Below are positions 1 through 6,968 of a stretch of 13,439 nt of DNA, one piece after another. Position 1 is the first letter of the stretch. Each line of letters starts with the position of its first letter. The stretch is taken from positions 1 to 13,439 of the forward strand of contig NZ_CAMJVP010000073.1 of assembly GCF_946221465.1 (NCBI RefSeq), written 5' to 3'. Under the pieces are notes generated by a model, which saw nothing but the letters and a program-made list of their open reading frames with translations, was not told where the DNA came from and searched no databases. Made by a program: the position numbers and the translations under genes. The DNA comes from an uncultured Aeromicrobium sp. (GTDB lineage Bacteria; Actinomycetota; Actinomycetes; Propionibacteriales; Nocardioidaceae).

Positions 1-1
1 G

Positions 2-39
2 GGACCTCCGCGTCCACCATATCGTGGACGCGGAGGTCC
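2..39. repeat. Perfect 16-bp inverted repeat at the window edge (probable fold-back artefact)
   Basis: GGACCTCCGCGTCCAC (2-17) and its exact reverse complement (24-39) flank a 6-base spacer. The right arm encodes V-D-A-E-V of a conserved dehydrogenase region. The left arm encodes D-L-R-V-H, which does not fit the family, where a T-x-R/G-type sequence precedes H-I-V-D. A fold-back chimaera at a contig end explains this best; a genuine hairpin is less likely. Confidence 0.75.
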
Positions 40-347
40 TGCGTGCGCTCGGGCCGGACGGAGTGCTGGTCAACATCGCGCGGGGCAGCGTGGTCGACGA
101 CGACGCGCTCGTTGCGGCGCTGCGCGACGGCACGATCGGGGGTGCGGCACTCGATGTCTTCACCGACGAGCCGCACGTGCCCGCCGAGCTGATGGCGCTG
201 TCGAACGTCGTGCTGACCCCGCATCTGGGGTCGGCGACCGTGGAGACCCGCGCGGCGATGGCGGCCGGGGTTCTCGCGAACCTCGAGGCATTCATCGAGC
301 GGGGAGAACTCGTCACTCCGCTCGATCTGCATGCCGCCATGGCATGA
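3..347 (+). CDS. D-isomer-specific 2-hydroxyacid dehydrogenase, C-terminal part (5' end missing)
   Basis: This is the C-terminal part of an NAD(P)-dependent 2-hydroxyacid dehydrogenase of the phosphoglycerate dehydrogenase / hydroxypyruvate-glyoxylate reductase family. Such enzymes interconvert 2-oxoacids and D-2-hydroxyacids in the cytoplasm. The family core is clear: VNIARG with the substrate-binding Arg (codon 81-83), ALDVF-x-DEP with the Glu that polarises the catalytic His, and LTPHLGS with that His (codon 222-224). The frame is open to base 3, but bases 2-17 are an exact inverted copy of 24-39 and do not encode the expected family residues. Authentic sequence probably begins near base 18 (H-I-V-D-A-E-V-L). 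A GTG at 24 is an internal codon, not the start. About two thirds of the protein is missing, so the substrate cannot be told. The stop overlaps the next gene by ATGA, so the two are co-transcribed. Confidence 0.88.
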   Translation, partial: DLRVHHIVDAEVLRALGPDGVLVNIARGSVVDDDALVAALRDGTIGGAALDVFTDEPHVPAELMALSNVVLTPHLGSATVETRAAMAAGVLANLEAFIERGELVTPLDLHAAMA

Positions 348-1084
348 GCGAACTGCTCCTCCTCCTCGCGGGGATCGGCGCGGGGCTGTGTGGTTCGATC
401 GCCGGATTGGCCTCACTCGTCAGCTACCCCGCGCTCCTGGCGTATGGCCTCCCGCCGTTCGCGGCCAACGTCACGAACACCACCGCGATGATCGGCACGG
501 CCCTCGGCGCCGCGGCGGGATCGCGGCCCGAGTTGCAGGGACGAGGGCGACAGGCAGCAGTCGTCATGATCCAGTGCGCGATCGGCGGAGCTCTGGGCGC
601 GGGGATCCTGCTCGCCCTCCCCGAGGAGAGCTTCGAGGCCGTGGTGCCGTGGCTCGTCGGGCTCGGAGCGACGCTGCTGCTGGCACAGGACACGATCCGG
701 CGTCGCATCGACGCGGCGAGAACACGCGGACGCTCACGAAGGGCCCCGTGGACGGGCCTGATCGTCGCGGCCGGGGCATACGGCGGCTACTTCGGTGCGG
801 GCGCCGGCATCATTCTGCTGTCCATCCTGGGGCTTCGTGACCGTGAGCCGCTCGCGGTCACGAACGCGATCAAGAACGTCGGAACCGGCACCGCCAATGC
901 CGTGGCCGTCCTCGCCTACGTCATCGTGGCTCCCGTGCACTGGTGGGCGGTGCTGTGGATGGGCCTCGGTGCGATCGCGGGTGCCTGGTGCGGACCCTTC
1001 GTGGTGCGGATGTTGCCTGAGCGGCCGGTCCGCTGGGGTATCGCGCTTGCCGGTTACGCGCTCGCCATGTCCCTGCTGTGGTGA
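344..1084 (+). CDS. TauE/SafE (TSUP) family membrane permease
   Basis: This 246-residue integral membrane protein belongs to the sulfite exporter TauE/SafE (TSUP, DUF81) family. Members move sulfite, sulfoacetate, other organosulfonates or related small anions across the inner membrane. It shows the usual duplicated layout. One half, at about residues 5-115, has the GIGAGxxGSIAGLAS start and an NVTNTTAMIGTALGAAAG segment. A basic cytoplasmic linker follows (about 119-135, R/K-rich). The second half has GGYFGAGAGIILLS and a matching TNAIKNVGTGTANAVAV segment (about 173-189). Hydrophobic stretches fit about eight membrane spans. The ATG overlaps the preceding dehydrogenase stop (ATGA), and no separate ribosome site is evident, so translation is probably coupled. 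The dehydrogenase partner suggests a small organic acid substrate, but this is inference. The stop lies one base from the stop of the convergent gudD. Confidence 0.88.
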   Translation: MSELLLLLAGIGAGLCGSIAGLASLVSYPALLAYGLPPFAANVTNTTAMIGTALGAAAGSRPELQGRGRQAAVVMIQCAIGGALGAGILLALPEESFEAVVPWLVGLGATLLLAQDTIRRRIDAARTRGRSRRAPWTGLIVAAGAYGGYFGAGAGIILLSILGLRDREPLAVTNAIKNVGTGTANAVAVLAYVIVAPVHWWAVLWMGLGAIAGAWCGPFVVRMLPERPVRWGIALAGYALAMSLLW

Positions 1085-1085
1085 A

Positions 1086-2420
1086 TCATCTGCGTCGTGC
1101 CAGGCAGGGCCGCTTCGCGTCGAACTCCCAGCCCGGCACGAGGTGGCGCATCGCCGCAGCGTCGTCGCGTGCCCCGAGGCCGTGTTCGAGGTACAGCTCG
1201 TGGGCGGCGGCGAGCGCATCCTCGTCGAGGTGGACACCGAGGCCCGGCGCGGTCGGTACGGTGATCTCGCCGTCGGTGATGGTCAACGGCGAAACGGTGA
1301 GCCCTTGACCGTCCTGCCAGATCCAGTGAGTGTCCAAGGCGGTGATGCCCCCAGGGGCTGCGGCGCCGACGTGGGTGAACATCGCGAGGGAGATGTCGAA
1401 GTGGTTGTTCGAGTGCGATCCCCAGGTGAGGCCGAAATCGTGGCAGAGCTGGGCGACGCGAACCGATCCGCGCATGGTCCAGAAGTGCGGATCGGCGAGC
1501 GGGATGTCGACGGCGTGGGAGCGGACCGCGTGGGCCATCTCCCGCCAATCGGTGGCGATCATGTTCGTGGCTGTCGGTAGTCCCGTACGCCGACGGAACT
1601 CTGCCATGATCTCTCGACCGGAGAATCCGTCTTCCGCCCCACACGGATCCTCCGCGTAGGCGAGGACGTCGCCCGCGTCGGAGAGCGACCGCACCGCGTC
1701 CTCGAGCATCCAGCAGCCGTTCGGGTCGAGTGTGAGTCGGGCTTCGGGGAACCGTGCGGCCAGCGCGCGGATCGTCGCGATCTCCTCCGCCGCGTCGAGG
1801 ACGCCGCCTTTGAGTTTGAAGTCGCGGAAGCCGTAGCGCTCGTAGGCGGCTTCGGCGAGGGCGACGACCGCTTCTGGAGTCAGGGCCTCCTCTCGGCGCA
1901 GTGCCTCCCACCGGTCGGCCGGTCGCGCCGGGGCGGGCTCGTAAGCGAGGGGAGTCCGGTTGCGGTCCCCGACGAAGAAGAGGTACCCCAGCACCGGCAC
2001 GGTATCGCGCTGCTGACCGTCGCCGAGCAGTTCCGCGACGGGAACGCCGAGGTCCTGTCCGTGCAGGTCGAGCAGCGCGGACTCCACAGCGGTGACGGCG
2101 TGGATCGTCACCCGCTGGTCGAAGGTCTGCAGGCCGCGTCCGCCTGCGTCGAGATCGGCGAATCGAGCGGCGACTTCCCGCAGGAGGGAGGCGAACCGGG
2201 CCACCGGCTGTCCCGCGAGGATCTCCTCCGCCGCCTCGATGGTGGTGCGGATCTGCTCGCCACCGGGAACCTCGCCCAGTCCGGTCCGGCCGTCTGAATC
2301 GGTGACGATCGCGATGTTGCGAGTGAAGAAGGGCGCATGGGCGCCGCTGAGGTTCAGCAGCATGCTGTCGCGGCCGGCCACGGGCACGGCACGCACGGAG
2401 GCGATGGTGGCGCTGGTCAT
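1086..2420 (-). CDS. gudD: Glucarate dehydratase
   Basis: This 444-residue enolase-superfamily enzyme dehydrates D-glucarate (and, in characterised homologues, L-idarate) to 5-keto-4-deoxyglucarate in the cytoplasm. It aligns along its whole length with my recollection of E. coli GudD (446 aa), with a constant three-residue offset. The superfamily active site is complete: KxK bases K202/K204 in FKLKGG, Mg ligands D232 (LDPNG), E257 (AEDPCGAE) and N286 (ATNMIATDW), and the H336-D363 dyad (SHSNNHFD, DTHWIWQ). Substrate-loop residues NLSGAHAPFFTRN and DAGGRGLQTFD are also kept. The ATG at 2420 follows GAAAGGATACGC, a good ribosome site, and matches the family N-terminus. It lies just downstream of the LysR gene on the same strand, but has its own promoter with the element shared by tctC and kdgD. 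The C-terminus abuts the convergent TSUP gene. Confidence 0.97.
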   Translation of the reverse strand: MTSATIASVRAVPVAGRDSMLLNLSGAHAPFFTRNIAIVTDSDGRTGLGEVPGGEQIRTTIEAAEEILAGQPVARFASLLREVAARFADLDAGGRGLQTFDQRVTIHAVTAVESALLDLHGQDLGVPVAELLGDGQQRDTVPVLGYLFFVGDRNRTPLAYEPAPARPADRWEALRREEALTPEAVVALAEAAYERYGFRDFKLKGGVLDAAEEIATIRALAARFPEARLTLDPNGCWMLEDAVRSLSDAGDVLAYAEDPCGAEDGFSGREIMAEFRRRTGLPTATNMIATDWREMAHAVRSHAVDIPLADPHFWTMRGSVRVAQLCHDFGLTWGSHSNNHFDISLAMFTHVGAAAPGGITALDTHWIWQDGQGLTVSPLTITDGEITVPTAPGLGVHLDEDALAAAHELYLEHGLGARDDAAAMRHLVPGWEFDAKRPCLARRR

Positions 2421-2446
2421 GCGTATCCTTTCGTCGCGATGACGCC

Positions 2447-2501
2447 ACGCTAGGGCGAAGGCTCATGCGCGTCCAACACCCGTGATGGATGGGATGATGC
2501 G
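2447..2501 (-). promoter_or_regulatory. gudD promoter with shared aldarate element
   Basis: On the - strand this holds CGCATCA (2501-2495), 17 bases containing CATCCA, then GTTGGAC (2477-2471). TTGGAC serves as a -35 hexamer, and 18 bases later TAGCGT (2452-2447) fits a -10. The predicted start is about 20 bases upstream of the gudD ATG. The ATCA-N17-GTTGGAC arrangement recurs exactly before tctC and kdgD. Part of the element lies in the 90-base gap after the LysR stop. The regulator is inferred. Confidence 0.68.
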
Positions 2502-2510
2502 CCTGGAGTA

Positions 2511-3395
2511 TCAGCGCTGTAGCGTTCGCAGGCTATCGATGACGTGGCCGAGGACGGGATTGCGGGCGTCTCGGCGCCACAGAAGGTGGAGTTCCACTGG
2601 CTCCGGTGGGAGGCCGGCGAGGGGGAGGAACCGTACCCCGTCGATGTGCAGATGCTGCGCCGATTCGGGGACGAACGCCAGCCCACGTCGCCCGGCGACG
2701 AGCCAGAGCATCGTGAGGATCTGGCTGACCGTGTGCGTGACATTCTGATGAGGCACCTGGAGGTGCCGCACGACAAGGTCGTAGAAGTAGCGCGCCTTGG
2801 TCGGCGAGTGCATGATGATCGGCTCACGTGCGAGATCGTCGGCCGACACCGGCGCCGTGGCCTGGCTGAGTCGGTGGTCCTCCGGCACGGCGAGGACGAG
2901 GTTCTCACGCGCGATCGGATGCGACGCATAGGCTTCGGGGTCGAACGGGGGTCGCGCGAGGCCGAGATCGAGTTCCCCGTGATCGAGCGCGTCGACCTGC
3001 TCTCGTGTCACCATCTCGTACAGGTCGATGGAGACCTCGGGCAGGCTTGCGCTGATCGTGTCGAGCATCCGGGTGAGCGTGCCGTACGTGGAGGCCGCGG
3101 TGAAACCGATGCGGATGGTCCCCACGGAACCTTGGCTGATCCGTCGCGCGAGTGCCGGAGCGGTGTCGGCGAGGGCGAGGAGCCGCCGGGCTTCGTCGAG
3201 AAAGGCCTCGCCGGCGGCGGTGAGCGCAACTCGGCGCTTGTCGCGTTCGAGCAGGCGAACGCCGACGGCCCTTTCCAGCTTCTGGATCTGTCGGCTCAAG
3301 GGGGGTTGTGTCATGTTGAGCCGGGCCGCGGCACGCCCAAAGTGCAACTCCTCGGAGACTGCGACGAAGCCGCGGAGCTGTTCGAAGGTAAACAT
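2511..3395 (-). CDS. LysR-type transcriptional regulator, probable aldarate regulator
   Basis: This 294-residue protein has the LysR architecture. An N-terminal winged helix-turn-helix spans about residues 1-60 (FGRAAARLNMTQPPLSRQIQ recognition region, then LERAVGVRLLER). A linker helix follows, then a periplasmic-binding-protein-like effector domain from about residue 92 (GTIRIGFTA) to the end. Length is normal for the family. The ATG at 3395 fits the family N-terminus (MFTFEQLRGFVAVSEELHFGRAA), although no strong ribosome site precedes it. It is divergent from the tct operon and directly upstream of gudD. In LysR systems that position usually means control of the divergent genes and autoregulation. 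The 146-base divergent region carries TCCAAC-N4-GTTGGA and TATC-N4-GATA inverted repeats. I infer that it senses an aldarate or 5-keto-4-deoxyglucarate; no sequence feature proves the ligand. Confidence 0.92.
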   Translation of the reverse strand: MFTFEQLRGFVAVSEELHFGRAAARLNMTQPPLSRQIQKLERAVGVRLLERDKRRVALTAAGEAFLDEARRLLALADTAPALARRISQGSVGTIRIGFTAASTYGTLTRMLDTISASLPEVSIDLYEMVTREQVDALDHGELDLGLARPPFDPEAYASHPIARENLVLAVPEDHRLSQATAPVSADDLAREPIIMHSPTKARYFYDLVVRHLQVPHQNVTHTVSQILTMLWLVAGRRGLAFVPESAQHLHIDGVRFLPLAGLPPEPVELHLLWRRDARNPVLGHVIDSLRTLQR

Positions 3396-3406
3396 AATGC
3401 CGTGAC

Positions 3407-3462
3407 GGTATCACTCGATATCCAACCGGCGTTGGACATGCATAACGTTGGCTTCTTAGAGT
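3407..3462 (+). promoter_or_regulatory. tct operon promoter and divergent regulator operator
   Basis: GGTATCA (3407-3413), 17 bases, GTTGGAC (3431-3437), then TAGAGT (3457-3462) 19 bases after TTGGAC form a -35/-10 pair. Two inverted repeats lie inside: TATC-ACTC-GATA (3409-3420) and TCCAAC-CGGC-GTTGGA (3421-3436). The same ATCA-N17-GTTGGAC spacing occurs before gudD and kdgD. Occupancy here could also control the divergent LysR gene, whose ATG is at 3395. The leader to tctC is about 70 bases, longer than at the other two promoters. Confidence 0.68.
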
Positions 3463-3540
3463 CACTCGACAGCCAGGTGATGGGAGTCACAGCGCAGTGT
3501 GCGAGCGGGGCAGGTTCCCCTCGCTGGACAAGGAGCAAGC

Positions 3541-4548
3541 ATGACCACGATGTTCAGATGGATCGGCACCGCGCCCGCGGTGGCCGGGCTCGTCCTCCTG
3601 ACAGCCGCGTGTGGCGGCAACCTCGGCAGTGACAACGCCGATGAGGCCGTCGAGAATTTTCCCGACGGCCCGGTCACGCTGACCATCGGCCAGGATCCCG
3701 GAGGCAGCACGGACCTCATCGGTCGTGCACTCGCCGGCCCCGTGTCTGAGAAGCTCGGCGTATCGGTGCCGGTGGTCAATCGTCCCGGCGCGAACGGAGC
3801 GCTCGCCGCCAAGGAACTGCAGAGCGCGGAGCCGGACGGCCAGAATCTCATGGTCATCAACATGTCGCTCGCGGCCATCACGCCGCTGGCGGTGTCCGAG
3901 GACCAGGCCGTCGACGTCAACGACTTCGAGATCGTCACCGGCGTCTCCACCGACGACTACGTCCTGGTGACCAACGCTGACAACGGCTGGTCGACCGTCG
4001 ACGATCTCAAGAACGCCGGCAAGACTCTCAACTACGCCACCACCGGCGTCGGCACCGGTAGTCAGTTGAGCTCGGAGCTGTTGTTCAAGCTCGCCGATAT
4101 TCCCGGTAGGGCGGTTCCCTTCGACGGCGGAGCTCCGGCTCTGACCGCGGTGCTGGGCAATCAGGCCGATGTCGCGTCGGTGCAACTCGGTGAGGCGATG
4201 CCGCAGATCGAGGCCGGCGAGGTGACGCCGATCGTGACGTTCGCGGCCGAGCGCAACCAGTACCTCGACGACGTCCCGACCGCGGTCGAAAGCGGCTACG
4301 AGGTCGAGGTGCAGCAGGCACGGGCGATCGCGGCGCCGAAGGGCACCCCGCAGGAGATCCTCGACGATCTCAAGGATGCCTTCGACGCGGCCTTCGAGAC
4401 CCAGGCCTATCAGGACTTCAACACCGAGAACCTGCTCACACCCAACGAAGTCAGCGGCGACGAGGTCGTCACGCAGTGGACCGAGGCGCTCGACCGGTAT
4501 CGCCAGCTGACCGAGGAGTACGACATCGACCTGGGGGGCGGTCAGTGA
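3541..4548 (+). CDS. tctC: Tripartite tricarboxylate-type transporter, substrate-binding lipoprotein (TctC)
   Basis: This 335-residue TctC/Bug-family solute-binding protein captures a carboxylate outside the membrane and hands it to TctAB. A signal peptide (positively charged R6, hydrophobic to A23) ends in a lipobox-like LLTAAC with C24 as the probable lipidated residue, as expected in a Gram-positive host. The mature protein shows family hallmarks: VTLTIGQDPGGSTDLIGR near its start, VVNRPGANGALAAKEL, and late APKGTPQEILDDLKDAF. The ATG at 3541 follows AAGGAGCAAGC, a clear ribosome site. A GTG 42 bases upstream would put charged residues before the signal peptide, so I rejected it. First gene of the operon; its stop overlaps tctB. 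From the neighbouring dehydratases the ligand is probably glucarate/galactarate rather than citrate, but binding residues cannot be read by eye. Confidence 0.93.
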   Translation: MTTMFRWIGTAPAVAGLVLLTAACGGNLGSDNADEAVENFPDGPVTLTIGQDPGGSTDLIGRALAGPVSEKLGVSVPVVNRPGANGALAAKELQSAEPDGQNLMVINMSLAAITPLAVSEDQAVDVNDFEIVTGVSTDDYVLVTNADNGWSTVDDLKNAGKTLNYATTGVGTGSQLSSELLFKLADIPGRAVPFDGGAPALTAVLGNQADVASVQLGEAMPQIEAGEVTPIVTFAAERNQYLDDVPTAVESGYEVEVQQARAIAAPKGTPQEILDDLKDAFDAAFETQAYQDFNTENLLTPNEVSGDEVVTQWTEALDRYRQLTEEYDIDLGGGQ

Positions 4549-5057
4549 CGATGACCGCGTCACACGAGGCGAAGACGCCTGAGGAACTCGCCGAGCAGTG
4601 GGAGGCCGAGAAGCCTCCCGCTGCCGGCCCCCTCAGCACCGCGGCGGCCGCGGTCGTCGTGCTGCTGCTGGGGATTGCCGTGGTGCTCGCCTCGCTCGGT
4701 CTCGGGGTCGGGTCGATCCAGCAGCCCGGCGCGGGCCTGTGGCCGCTCATGATCGGCACGTTCCTGATCGTCAGCGCCTCCGTACTCGCTGTGACCGCGC
4801 GGAGGTTCGACGACGCGGAGCGGTTCGTGTCCTCGAGCTGGCTCGTGCTCGCCGGGCTCGGCACGATGGTGCTCTTCGCCCTGGCGGTGGGCACCATCGG
4901 CTTCGAGATCCCCGGCGCGGTACTGGCCTTCGTCTGGCTGCGGTTCCTGGGCAGGGAGTCCTGGCGGCTGTCGGCGATCGGCGCGGTGGCCATGATCGTC
5001 GCGTTCTACCTGATCTTCGTGCTCGCGCTCCAGACCCCGATCCCTCACCTGTTCTAG
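4545..5057 (+). CDS. tctB: Tripartite tricarboxylate-type transporter, small membrane subunit (TctB)
   Basis: A roughly 170-residue TctB subunit, the small four-helix membrane partner of TctA. The hydrophilic N-terminus (about 25 residues, acidic) is followed by four hydrophobic segments at about residues 30-52, 64-84, 96-116 and 118-168 (the last long enough for two). The family motif QQPGAGLWPLMIG lies after the first span. I chose GTG at 4545 because it overlaps the tctC stop (GTGA) and a G-rich stretch sits just upstream. ATG at 4551 is equally possible and removes two residues. Open frame further upstream lies inside tctC and encodes unrelated residues. It is followed 10 bases later by tctA, so TctA and TctB are made together. 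Confidence 0.9.
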   Translation: MTMTASHEAKTPEELAEQWEAEKPPAAGPLSTAAAAVVVLLLGIAVVLASLGLGVGSIQQPGAGLWPLMIGTFLIVSASVLAVTARRFDDAERFVSSSWLVLAGLGTMVLFALAVGTIGFEIPGAVLAFVWLRFLGRESWRLSAIGAVAMIVAFYLIFVLALQTPIPHLF

Positions 5058-5067
5058 GACTCTCGTC

Positions 5068-6576
5068 ATGGACTACTCCTCGGTGATCCAGGGCTTCAGT
5101 GTCGTGCTGCAGCCCGAGAACCTCCTCTACTGCTTCATCGGCGTGCTGGTCGGCATGCTCGTCGGGGTGCTGCCGGGCCTCGGGCCCGCGGCGACCGTCG
5201 CGATCCTGCTCCCGATCACCCTCAACGTCGAACCGGTCACCGCGATCATCATGCTCGCGGGCATCTTCTACGGGGCGCAGTACGGTGGCACGATCACCTC
5301 GGTGCTGTTGCGCCTTCCCGGCGAGGCGTCGTCGGTCGTCACCGTGTTCGACGGTTACGCGATGGCGCGCGACGGCCGGGCCGGCTCGGCCCTCGGCATC
5401 GCGGCGATCGGCTCGTTCGTCGGCGGCACCATCTCGATCGTCGCCCTGACGTTCTTCGCACCGTTGGTCGCTCGCTTCGCGCTCGACTTCGGGCCGCCGG
5501 AGTACGCGATGCTGGCGCTCCTGGGCATCCTCCTCGTGGCGAGCGTCGGTAGCGGATCCCTTCTCAAAGCGCTCGTCGCCGCAGGCCTCGGCCTGCTGCT
5601 TGCGACCGTCGGTCGCGACGGGTTCACCGGTGCCGAACGGTTCACCTTCGACTCTCTCGCGCTGAGCGACGGCATCGACTTCGTCCCGATCGCCATGGGG
5701 CTGTTCGGCCTCGGTGAGATCCTCTACAACCTGGAGGACCGTTCCGGTCGGGCGACGGCACCGCCGAAGATGGTCCGCGCGCTGCCGAGCAAGGACGAGG
5801 TCAAGCAGTCCTCCGGCGCGATCGGTCGCGGCTCGGTGATCGGCTTTCTCCTCGGCATCCTGCCCGGCGGTGGCGCGGTGCTGTCCTCGATGGCCGCTTA
5901 TGCCTACGAGAAGAAACGCTCGAAGCACCCCGAGCGTTTCGGCAAGGGTGCCATCGAGGGCGTCGCCGCTCCCGAGACGGCCAACAACGCCGCCGCGACC
6001 TCCTCCTTCATCCCGCTGCTGACCCTCGGTATCCCGGCCAATGCCACGATCGCGGTCATCTTCGGTGCCCTGCTGATCCAGGGGGTGACACCCGGACCGC
6101 AGCTCATCTCCGAGCACCCGGACCTGTTCTGGGGCGTCGTCAACTCGATGTACGTCGGCAACATCTTGCTGCTGATCATGAGCATCCCGCTGATCGGGAT
6201 CTTCGTGCGGATCCTGCGGGTCCGCGGCACGATCCTGGCGCCGATCACGGTGCTCATCACGCTGATCGGCGCCTACACGGTGGCCAACAGCGTCTTCGAC
6301 ATCATGCTCGTCTGCGTCTTCGGCGCCTTGGGCTACCTGATGAAGAAGTTCGGTTTCGAGCCCGGTCCATTGGTGTTGGCGTTCGTCCTCGGATCGCTGC
6401 TGGAAAGCGCCCTGCGCCGCTCGCTCATCCTCTTCGACGGCGATCCGACCGGCTTCGTCACGCGCCCCATCTCGGGCGTGCTGGTGGTGGCACTCGTCAT
6501 CGTCATCGCCGCCCCCGCCCTGCGTGCGCTGCTCAGCCGGCGCAAGGAACGTTCCAAGAAGGAGGAGCTGGTATGA
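5068..6576 (+). CDS. tctA: Tripartite tricarboxylate-type transporter, large permease subunit (TctA)
   Basis: This 502-residue large permease subunit of the TTT family couples uptake of the TctC-bound carboxylate to the ion gradient. It has about twelve hydrophobic segments and the internal duplication typical of TctA. The first half has LVGVLPGLGPAATVAILLPI (about 31-50) and YGGTITSVLLRLPGEASS (about 72-89). The second has FLLGILPGGGAVLSS, then APETANNAAATSSFIPLLTLGIP, the counterpart of those motifs. Length is standard and the C-terminus is basic (RRKERSKK), fitting a cytoplasmic tail. The ATG at 5068 has only a weak AGGA upstream, consistent with coupling to tctB. The stop overlaps the following UspA gene by ATGA. 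Substrate is inferred from context to be an aldarate. Confidence 0.96.
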   Translation: MDYSSVIQGFSVVLQPENLLYCFIGVLVGMLVGVLPGLGPAATVAILLPITLNVEPVTAIIMLAGIFYGAQYGGTITSVLLRLPGEASSVVTVFDGYAMARDGRAGSALGIAAIGSFVGGTISIVALTFFAPLVARFALDFGPPEYAMLALLGILLVASVGSGSLLKALVAAGLGLLLATVGRDGFTGAERFTFDSLALSDGIDFVPIAMGLFGLGEILYNLEDRSGRATAPPKMVRALPSKDEVKQSSGAIGRGSVIGFLLGILPGGGAVLSSMAAYAYEKKRSKHPERFGKGAIEGVAAPETANNAAATSSFIPLLTLGIPANATIAVIFGALLIQGVTPGPQLISEHPDLFWGVVNSMYVGNILLLIMSIPLIGIFVRILRVRGTILAPITVLITLIGAYTVANSVFDIMLVCVFGALGYLMKKFGFEPGPLVLAFVLGSLLESALRRSLILFDGDPTGFVTRPISGVLVVALVIVIAAPALRALLSRRKERSKKEELV

Positions 6577-6968
6577 CCGTTCTCGTCTGCTACGTCCCCA
6601 CCCCGGTCGGTGATGCCGCCTTCGCCGCAGGTCTCGACGAGGCCGTCCGGCGCGGCGAGGACCTCGTTGTCGTTAACTCACCGCACGGTGGCGCGACCGT
6701 CGACGCGGATCTGGCCGGCGACGACGAGGTACGGAGACTGAGCGAACAGGCTGCCGGACGAAAGGTGAACGTCGCATGGCGCCGGGACGCTCATGGCGAC
6801 GACGTGGTCGACGCGGTCCACCGAGTCGTCGAGGACGTTGATGCCAGTGTCGTCGTCATCGGGCTGCGGCGCCGCAGCCCGGTCGGCAAACTGTTGATGG
6901 GCAGTGTCGCACAGCGGATCCTGTTGCAGGTGGAGCGACCGGTTCTTGCGGTCAAAGCCCCCGAATGA
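6573..6968 (+). CDS. Universal stress protein (UspA family) in the transporter operon
   Basis: This 131-residue single-domain UspA fold protein starts with a beta strand MTVLVCYVPTPVG. It ends with VVVIGLRRRSPVGKLLMGSV (about 92-111) and PVLAVKAP. The nucleotide loop departs from the classical G-2x-G-9x-G-S/T pattern: G97 and G110-S111 are present, but the second glycine is R100. Nucleotide binding may therefore be altered, though I recall similar GLRRRxPVGK loops in other actinobacterial USPs. It is slightly short (usual 140-150 aa). It overlaps tctA by ATGA at its start and the dehydrogenase by ATGA at its end, so it is part of the transport operon. A role in adjusting transporter activity is an inference from this linkage. 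Confidence 0.9.
   Translation: MTVLVCYVPTPVGDAAFAAGLDEAVRRGEDLVVVNSPHGGATVDADLAGDDEVRRLSEQAAGRKVNVAWRRDAHGDDVVDAVHRVVEDVDASVVVIGLRRRSPVGKLLMGSVAQRILLQVERPVLAVKAPE

Noticed and set aside
1054..2466. A 470-codon open frame on the - strand in a different frame from gudD
   Set aside because: It is an Arg/Pro-rich shadow frame of gudD; only the gudD frame has a recognisable family and active-site motifs.
3499..3540. A GTG start for tctC 42 bases upstream
   Set aside because: It would place about 14 non-signal residues before a normal lipoprotein signal peptide; ATG 3541 has the ribosome site.
2544..3632. A 362-codon + strand open frame opposite the LysR gene
   Set aside because: It runs through the divergent promoter into tctC in the wrong frame and has no family features.
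4771..6117. A 448-codon - strand open frame opposite tctB/tctA
   Set aside because: Very rich in Asp, Arg, Gly and Glu, as expected for the complement of hydrophobic membrane codons.
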